DNA of 64,000 nt from Enoplosus armatus (Eukaryota; Chordata; Actinopteri; Centrarchiformes; Enoplosidae), in the NCBI RefSeq assembly GCF_043641665.1, contig NC_092184.1, forward strand, positions 22,147,108 through 22,211,107, given 5' to 3'. This document shows positions 56,815-64,000 of the stretch, in pieces (the stretch's first letter is position 1; each line of letters starts with the position of its first letter). Under the pieces are notes generated by a model. It saw only the letters and a list, made by a program, of their open reading frames with translations, did no database searches and was not told where the DNA came from. The position numbers were made by a program, and so were the translations under genes.

Positions 56815-59098
56815 CTGCAGCCAGCTGCTGCTAATTAGACGTTGATACTTGTCATACATTATTTCCATCGTGCTCAGCCCCTCCTCTGTTGTCCTCTTCT
56901 CTTCTCCTCACCTCTGCCATTCCCTGCTCAGTTCAAACAGAGCAGCTGCTTACATCTCGCAGCGCTGTGATCTGGATCCACAGGCACCTGTGGCGTTCTC
57001 CTCTCCGTTGCTGATTTGTAGTCTAATGCAGCATTTCATTGGCCTTTTTACTACTATATTAAGATCCCCTTTTAGGACATATAAATAACATTATCATCCA
57101 CCTGAGTTGGATTGCTGCGTGGAGTGACAGGCAGGATGAGTGACAGTAACGAGGCTGAGATTGGACAAGGACCCTGGAGAAAATAGGTTTAGACAAAAAT
57201 ATGAAAGAGGCCTTTTTAACAAGAGTAGGAAAACAAGATAAGAGGAGGAGCGTTCTTCTTAAAAAAGTCCCCTCCCCTTATCGTCGTCTAGCCTATTTTC
57301 TTTGGGGCCAGGTGTAAATGTTATCTGTCTGCCAGCATCATGGAAAAGAGCAAATGGGCCGCTGCTATTTCTGGAGCCTGGCATTTACTCTATCTCCTGG
57401 TGCAGCTTCTATATTGCAGGGCACGATGGTGAGTTGTGACCACCGAACAAACACAAGACTAAATGTCTGCTGGTATCATATTTACTTTAGGTGGTGGCTT
57501 ATTAAAGCTCAAGGCTTTTCTCAAAAGCGCGGGGAGAAGAAGCAATGATTAGTCGCAGGGAGGCTGTATGCAGCCTTAATGAGCTGTGAGCTTTATTGTG
57601 TTTTGCTTATTGGACGCAGTTGTTGATGTAGTGTACACAGTTACAGTCTCTTACCTAACGTAATAGAAGCCACGAGCAGAAGGAAAGGAGAGGAGCAGTT
57701 TTGATCTAATACACAACTGGCCAGGGTGACTATGATGCTCAGCTGGAGTTCATTTGGGAACCAGGGTTCAAACACTCACATACACATGCGAAGCTATCTG
57801 GTGGGATTGACTCACTCGTTGTAGCACAGTTTCAGTTCACTTTTTTTAAACAATACAACCTCAGCTATGTGTGTGAATTTGTTTCCCTCTGCCTATGGGT
57901 GGCTTGCACGAGTGTGTGTGAGAAACGGCTAGAGAGACCAAGACCACAAGGTCGCGGAGATACTTGTAGCAGTGCAATGTGGGAAGTGGTTGAACTCCAC
58001 CCATCCTCAAGAGCTCAGGAGGGGATGTTGCACTTCCTCTCCTCTCACCCCCCCAATTCTAACGAAGTTAAGCTAAGCTAACAGCATTTTTATGTGTGAC
58101 ATTTCATATTTTTTTGGCACTTATTTCAGATTACAGCTGATTACAGCACTGCAACCATATCTGCATTTATTAAAAAAAGCTTTCAAATCAACTTTTCCTG
58201 GTTTGATTGAGGTTAAGATCTTAGTTTCTGGTCATTTATTTACTTCTTGCACTGTCTTCTTGCACAAAAATATGAATCAGTCGATGGGACGAATAGTACA
58301 GTCCAGATATTTTCACCTATTTCTGCCGTGACCACAAGAGGGAGATGACGGCATGTGTTTGTCTTCGTGCCTCTCGGAGGGAGAAAACAGTGCACTGTGA
58401 TGAGGGCAGCTGAAGTGAACAAAAATGATCACTAGAGTGAGCAATTTCTCTATTTTCATGCTGAATCAGTGTCAAGCTCTGACCCACCTGTTAACATGTC
58501 TACCTGTTGAACAGCTTTACATGACTGTATTCATTGTGAAACCATTGTTAAACCAGTTTACACTCATTCATTCTACATTCTTCCATAGTTCACCCAAAAG
58601 AAGAGAGATTTCAGTTGATTCATTGAGATGATACTTTGAGGGTATTTTTATTTTTTATTGCAGTCATGTTTTATTGACATGTGTCTTGATCACTCATAGA
58701 TTATTTATATTTCACATAAACAAGGTGGATAAACACACAGTTCTGCACACGCTATTTCCTCCATCTAAATGTCACCTGACATATAGTACCTTAAACCCAG
58801 CAGGCTTATGTCTATACGTTGCCACTGCAAGACAAGTGCGCCTTGTTTTTTCACCCATGCTGTACGTAGAAGCCTATAGGGAGCAAGGCTGTTGCCATGG
58901 CAGCGAGAACTGATGATCACCTCAGGGATGGTCCAGTATGGTTCATTACCATGGTGATAGGCCCTGGTTGTCTCGCCTTGCAGCCAGACTTCATTGCCAG
59001 TGCATCAAAACATGACCAGTGGAAAGATAATCTTGACTTGCAATGCTAGTGGTTGCCCATGGCGACCACAGTGCGTTTCCCCCCATGGATCTAGAGAT
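56806..59098. other. Noncoding stretch, no gene seen
   Basis: No supported exon, RNA gene or repeat family. Confidence 0.35.
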
Positions 59099-59125
59099 TG
59101 TGTGTGTGTGTGTGTGTGTGTGTGT
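59099..59125. repeat. (GT)n microsatellite
   Basis: About 13 GT units. Confidence 0.95.
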
Positions 59126-59484
59126 CCAAAGGAACATGTGGGGATAAGATACATAGGGGACAGCACAACAGGGCTGGGAACATAACAGCTACAGTACTTT
59201 GTGTCCTGTGTAATGACCAGAACTCTGCACTGTTTGTCTGGAGGGAAGTTTCCTTCATTCATGCTTTGACATTATATATATCCTTTGCTTAGATGAGCTC
59301 TCCATCATGTTTGTCCAGTGTCTCAAGGTTACAGGCGAAGTTGTCAATGTCATCTCTTTGTACAGTAAGGAGATGGAAGCAGTCTTGGTATATCTTGTTA
59401 GCTACTGATCAAATGATTGATCAGGCCCTTTGAGGCGCTGTGTGCAGTCTTTGAGCTCCACTGAAAACACTCCTATCATAACTG

Positions 59485-59800
59485 ATTTTTTGGCCACTTG
59501 GGGGCAGCGAAAAATGAGGAACACAACAGTGACGTAGCGCCACCTTTTAAGTTGATGTGGCAAACTTGTTAGCAAACAGTTACGTATTTACATTGAGCAG
59601 ATACAGAGCAACATTAGCATTCATTCGGCCACCTGATGATTTGAGTCTAATATTAACTCTTCTTTTAGCTGTTTTGTTCTCCACTAATTCTGATTAAAAG
59701 AGAAATATCTTTCTCTTTAGCAGCTAAATGCTCCGCTGTGTTCAGCAGCTAGTCACTAACTGTGTCTGTCTGTTGTTTGGTGCTGAGCAGTTTGTTTTTA
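59485..59800. repeat. Dispersed repeat, same family as 44775-45490
   Basis: GAGCAGATACAGAGCAACAT, AGTCTAATATTAACTCTTCT, CAGCTAAATGCTCCGCTGTG and GTCTGTCTGTTGTTTGGTGC match the right half of 45240-45480. Confidence 0.65.
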
Positions 59801-61859
59801 GAGATTTTTAACAGCTGCCTGCTGCATCTGGAAACTCATTGTTTTGGGTGAAAGAAGCTTTGAAGCTCTCTAGAGCTGATAGAAATTGCAGATATCAGAT
59901 AATATTATCTGTGCCTTGGCCGCTATAAGTGACCTCTTTCGCATAAATGTAGTAATTTGATCCACTGTTAATATGAATATGTTGATTTTAGCCCTGCCGT
60001 GTGCATAGAGATGAAACTGATAACTACCTTTTCTTATATATCTGCATAGGAAAGCAAACAAGCCAATTTCCCCAAATATGTGACTGTTCCTTTAAGTAGG
60101 TCGACTATGCATGCAGTGTTTTCCCATTTTACCTGTGTGTCCTGTCCTTTTATACCATTTAGTAGCTTTGATTTTTATTTTCCTTTTTGGCCTTGTGACA
60201 TCTTATGGTTCATTTAAAGCTTGTCTGTTGATCAATGGCCACGCCCCTGACAAAGAAACATAAACACTAAACTACAGAAAACATCATCTCTGCTTTTCTC
60301 TCTCTTCTGTCTGAAATATGTATTGCCACTAGTGTCCCTGTGTGTGTGCTTTGCTTGTTAAGCGAGAGTCTTGTTACTCTAAAGTCCCCCAGACAACCAG
60401 CTGCCTCTTTGCTTCTGACAAATATTTACTTCTTGCCTTCTGCCTGCTGCTACACACACACTCACACACTTAGACACACAGAGTAGCTGATAAGCGCACC
60501 ATCTGGCCTGAGTGTTGGCTGTTAAGGGCTCATAAAACAGACCCTCACCTATTTAAAGGCAGAGGGCTCCCTGAGCGGCGAGCTGTGGAGAACAGGTAAA
60601 CAGCACGCACAGTCGCACGCACGCCCACCCAAATGCACATCCACATCCATGGGGGACGTAGGAGGTGAGACCGATAGAAGGTGAGAGGATCAGAGGATGT
60701 ACCTGTTCTTGTTCTGTCAATGTCTTCATCTCTGCCGCCCTCACTGACTTTCTTTGAGGATAAAGTTATACAGAGATTGATTCTGCGAGCCTGCAAGCTC
60801 ATCCTGAAGTTACATATGCCGTCAGTACTGCAAAATACACATCTGGCAACTTTGTGCAACATGTCAGCGCTGCGTTTAAGGTCATAATTCATCACAGTAA
60901 AGGGGTAAAAAGAAGCATTGCTCCTTTGTGCCATAGAGCTCCATTGTTGCCCCAAAACAGTTTTAAAAAAAGTGATGAGCCACACTGTTACACTGGGCGA
61001 CATGTTCCTTCATTGCCACGACCAAATAGACTGTAGTTTATTTTGACTCAATCCCAGGGGAATCAGTATTGAAAGACATGTTGCTGGTTTTGGTCTTTTT
61101 ATTGGAATTGTTGACAATAAAGAAGTAAAGAATAACACCAGGCTTATCCTGTAAATAACACAGAACACAACTAAATAAAAGTTTTCACCCACAACATTCT
61201 TTTAATGTAGTATTCAGATGTGTGAGGACGCTTACAGCAAAAGAACTGTTCTTATTATTTATCTTAGATCATTCAAATGCAATCTGACAAATTTAAATGC
61301 CGTTACATAACAGAAGTTGCATGACTTTTTTTATTGGCAACTGTAATATCATCACAGATGCTGAGGATATTAAAATATTCTTATTGGGGAAAGTAATAAC
61401 AATCACTTACTCTTCTTTCTTTATTGCTACTTGACACACAACAACTGATCTTGGTGTGCGTTGTGTACATCTCTTCTCCGTCTCGTCAGTCTCTCTTGTG
61501 TCTCTGGGAGTCTGCCAAAACTAAGTAGGCCCGACAGTGTTGCCGTTGGAAACCAACTTAAGAGGATGTTGTAAGTTATGCTCTGCGATTGCTGCTTTTA
61601 CTGTTTTGTACACAAACACTTGACATAAGCTAGCGGCAAATTACAGCCTGTCTCCTTAGCATCTGAAAGACAGGAGGGTGATGTTGTAGAGAGTGCAGAA
61701 AATGAGAAAGAGATGGGGCTGGAGAGAGCCTTTGCATGGTTCAGAGGAGAGACAGAAGGATCAAGGGTGATAGAAGAGAGCAGGGAGGCAATAATAGACC
61801 AGGGGAGACAGACCCTTTGCTGAGATTGGACAAACAGAAAGGAGAGGAGAAAGTCAAAC
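59801..61859. other. Noncoding stretch, no gene seen
   Basis: No supported exon or named repeat. Confidence 0.35.
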
Positions 61860-61892
61860 CTTCCTTCCTTTCTTTCTTCCTTCCTTCCTTCC
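61860..61892. repeat. (TTCC)n/(TTTC)n microsatellite
   Basis: Imperfect tetranucleotide tract; part of a wider purine/pyrimidine-skewed stretch (61680-62100) that produces long but low-complexity open frames. Confidence 0.9.
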
Positions 61893-62984
61893 TGGCACTT
61901 CCGTCTACCCCTCACAGCAGAGATGCTCTTAACATCTAACAGGGCGGGAGGAAAAGAAAAAGAGGTGGATTCTCTCTTGTGTAAAATGAGCTGGAAAGAG
62001 GGCAGAGGGAGAGGGACAAAGAGGGCGAGAGAAAGGACTGAGGGTTGTGAAAGAAAATCTTTTTTTCCTCTCTCTCTCTCTGTCTCTTGTAAAGTGTGAC
62101 CTCTGTGGATGAAAGTGTATTTGAGCGAGAGAGCGAGTGAGTGCCTTCTCTGTGACCCTGTGAGGTCATTCTCCAACTTCCACATGACAGCTGTTGAAAG
62201 ATGGCGGAGCACTTCACTGATGTTCTTGTCCGTCATCTGAAGCCATTTTAGAGCTTTTTTTTAATCAAACTACCCGTTGTTTTTCTCTCCCCCTCCGACT
62301 GTCTCTTGATCTGGCTGAGTCTCACTTTTCTTATTGACTCACCTTGCTCTTATTCCCGGTCATAAGTGGACTTGTGGGAAAAATCTTTATTAAACCTGCA
62401 TTTGGCTCCTGTTCAACTCTGTGTTTTATATGCACACGCACACATAAACACACACTTTCCCTCTCAGTGCGTCCATTTTGTAAATGCATCAGAGGCAGGG
62501 AACACGGCCCTGTGTCGCTCCGGCAGAGCTGAGCTCAAACCCAATTTTCTTTCAAAGGAATAATTCATCTCCATATGAGCAAGCTGCAGATACGGCCTCA
62601 GCTTGTCCTTGCCTGCGTGGCCTGTATGTTGTTGCTAACAGCTAAAATGGAAATGGCTTGTGTTGATAGATCATGGCAATTTACACCCGGTCACTATGAA
62701 ATCAAATTACATACTTACTGGAGATTGAAAATCTCAATGTACAGTGAGATAGGCAGCATTTTGCAAAGGTGACAGCTGCTTCTACAAAATGGTCAATGGA
62801 AAAAAATGAAAACAAATGGATGGTAGTATTAAAACCATTAAAATTATTGTTGAACAATTTGTTACAACAAACAACTTTGACAACCCCCTTAGCTTCAGTA
62901 TATATACTGTTTACAATGATTACGGTGGCAGATTTACAACTCAAAGTTCTTGGTATGTTTTGAAACAATAGGTTCTTGATTTCA
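61893..62984. other. Noncoding stretch, no gene seen
   Basis: An open frame from 62575 begins with a leader-like stretch but is unsupported by splice or family evidence. Confidence 0.3.
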
Positions 62985-63060
62985 CACAGAGGTAGACAAA
63001 AGCAGCTTCTCATGCGTAGCTCTGTGCAATGACAATAAAGTAGAATCTAATCTGAATCCA
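62985..63060 (+). repeat. 3' tail of a dispersed repeat (GTGCAATGACAATAAAG type)
   Basis: GCGTAGCTCTGTGCAATGAC, then AATAAAGTAGAATCTAATCT is an ending shared by many fish interspersed repeats. Confidence 0.55.
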
Positions 63061-63850
63061 ATCCAGTTAGAGACCGTCCAGCTGCAATACCAACTACTGG
63101 CAGATTCCATCAGCTTTAGCTATCCTGCAAATTGAGTTAAGCTCTATGACTGTAAAAGGGTTTTAAACATAGATGATATTCATGCAAAAGGACTGATGCT
63201 GAAGCTGCATGTCCCAGGCAAAAAGTCAGCTTCCTCACCAGCGGATGACCCATAGAGCTAGTTCGCCCTCGTATGATAAGGAAGAATGTACTAGAAGATT
63301 GGATTGCTATTTCTTTCTAACATAACGCTGTTTGCTTTAGCTTACATACTTGTTTACAATATGTTTTTAGTATGTTTTCACTTTTAATCTTGCAAGAAAA
63401 AAGGCTTCCAGTAAGGAATTCGGCTGGGAGTGCAAACTTCCCCAAAAACCATGAGCGGCTAATGTCTAAACTCTGATATTCTCTGATTCAAGTCCAGCTT
63501 CCAGTAGGGAGATACTATACAGTGGATGAGCTAGTGGGGGGTGGGTTATTCTCTTTTTGCTCTATTTTATGTAACCTGCAACCTCACAAACTTGTGTAGA
63601 TAGCTGATATGCTCTTTGGCTTTGGAAGTAATGCTCAGCTACTACTGCAGCTACACCCATCTCCTCATTTTCCTTCCTACAGTTACAGTAATGTAATGAG
63701 TTCTTTCTATTCTTCCTCATGCACCCCCTATTTCGAATTCCCAAGGCATGTATTAAAATGCTCATGTGTGTATTTCTTTGCGTCTGAGGGTCAACCAGCT
63801 GTCAGCCAACATCTTGGTCAACCAAGCAAACTGAGAAAGCAGGAAATTGA
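63061..63850. other. Noncoding stretch, no gene seen
   Basis: AT-rich; no recognised feature. Confidence 0.3.
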
Positions 63851-63890
63851 TTTACCTCTCTGATGTTACGCATGACATCAGAGAGGTGAA
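63851..63890. repeat. Perfect 13-bp-arm hairpin with 8-nt loop
   Basis: ACCTCTCTGATGT (63854-63866) is the reverse complement of ACATCAGAGAGGT (63875-63887), separated by TACGCATG. With one G-T wobble the stem extends to 16 pairs. It may be a small foldback, repeat terminus or RNA hairpin. Confidence 0.85.
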
Positions 63891-64000
63891 GGGGAAGGAG
63901 AAAGCACACAGAGGGATAAAGGAGCGGGAGAAACACTGGCTCGTACGAAGTACAAAAAATCTGAACAAAAAGGGAAGCGGCACACATGAATTGTAGCTTT

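Noticed and set aside
57137..57190. ATG frame MSDSNEAEIGQGPWRK followed by stop
   Set aside because: Acidic start looks gene-like, but it terminates after 16 codons and the nearby GTTTAG is not a usable donor.
61598..62236. 212-codon minus-strand open frame
   Set aside because: Composed largely of low-complexity Ser/Leu/Arg/Glu/Lys from purine-pyrimidine-skewed DNA and a TTCC microsatellite; no domain or splice support.
62575..62772. Short open frame beginning with a leader-like sequence
   Set aside because: No splice context, no conservation evidence and a short length typical of random sequence.
51436..64000. Search for the next RAP1GAP2 exons (the FFEMLEKMQ block and RapGAP domain)
   Set aside because: No acceptor followed by a recognisable matching frame was found; they are presumed to lie beyond the right edge.

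Overview
This window is vertebrate nuclear DNA, almost certainly from a ray-finned (teleost) fish. Genes are split into many exons with GT-AG introns. Introns and gaps carry long (CA/GT)n and (GA/CT)n microsatellites and several interspersed repeats typical of teleost genomes: a DANA/mermaid-like SINE, tRNA-derived SINE pieces, non-LTR retrotransposon fragments and short MITE-like repeats. There are no operons, CRISPR arrays or prokaryotic signals. Exon models below were built by hand from splice signals, reading-frame phase and recognisable protein families.

Region 1 (1-8.1 kb, minus strand) holds the 5' thirteen coding exons of a VWA7 (G7c) orthologue. They cover about 715 codons with no frame break; the C-terminus runs off the left edge. 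Region 2 (9.7-32.3 kb, plus strand, divergent from VWA7) is a tandem array of VWA5A-like genes (BCSC-1/LOH11CR2A family; VIT domain, VWA domain, C-terminal helical domain). Copy A (11123-19006) has 19 coding exons and 820 codons plus stop. Copy B (22086-29240) has 19 coding exons and 788 codons plus stop. Copy C (31591-32115) is a relic with only the first coding exon and parts of the last two. A and B are nearly identical over some exons and introns but unrelated over three linker exons and sharply different beside the VWA metal site. That suggests patchy gene conversion with local diversification.

Region 3 (32.3-48 kb) has no recognised protein gene. It contains a damaged tRNA-Ile(AAU) copy, dispersed repeats, microsatellites and a few weak exon candidates. 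Region 4 (48.0-51.4 kb, plus strand) contains two small coding exons spelling a RAP1GAP2-like N-terminus, including its basic 14-3-3/cyclic-nucleotide-kinase site; the rest of that gene must lie to the right of the window. From 51.4 to 64 kb I see only presumed intron sequence, repeats and a 13-bp perfect hairpin.

The most unusual items are the copy-specific linker exons and metal-site block of the VWA5A pair, a ~100-bp-arm inverted repeat just upstream of copy A, and a (TG)~24 tract abutting the 36-nt RAP1GAP2 micro-exon.
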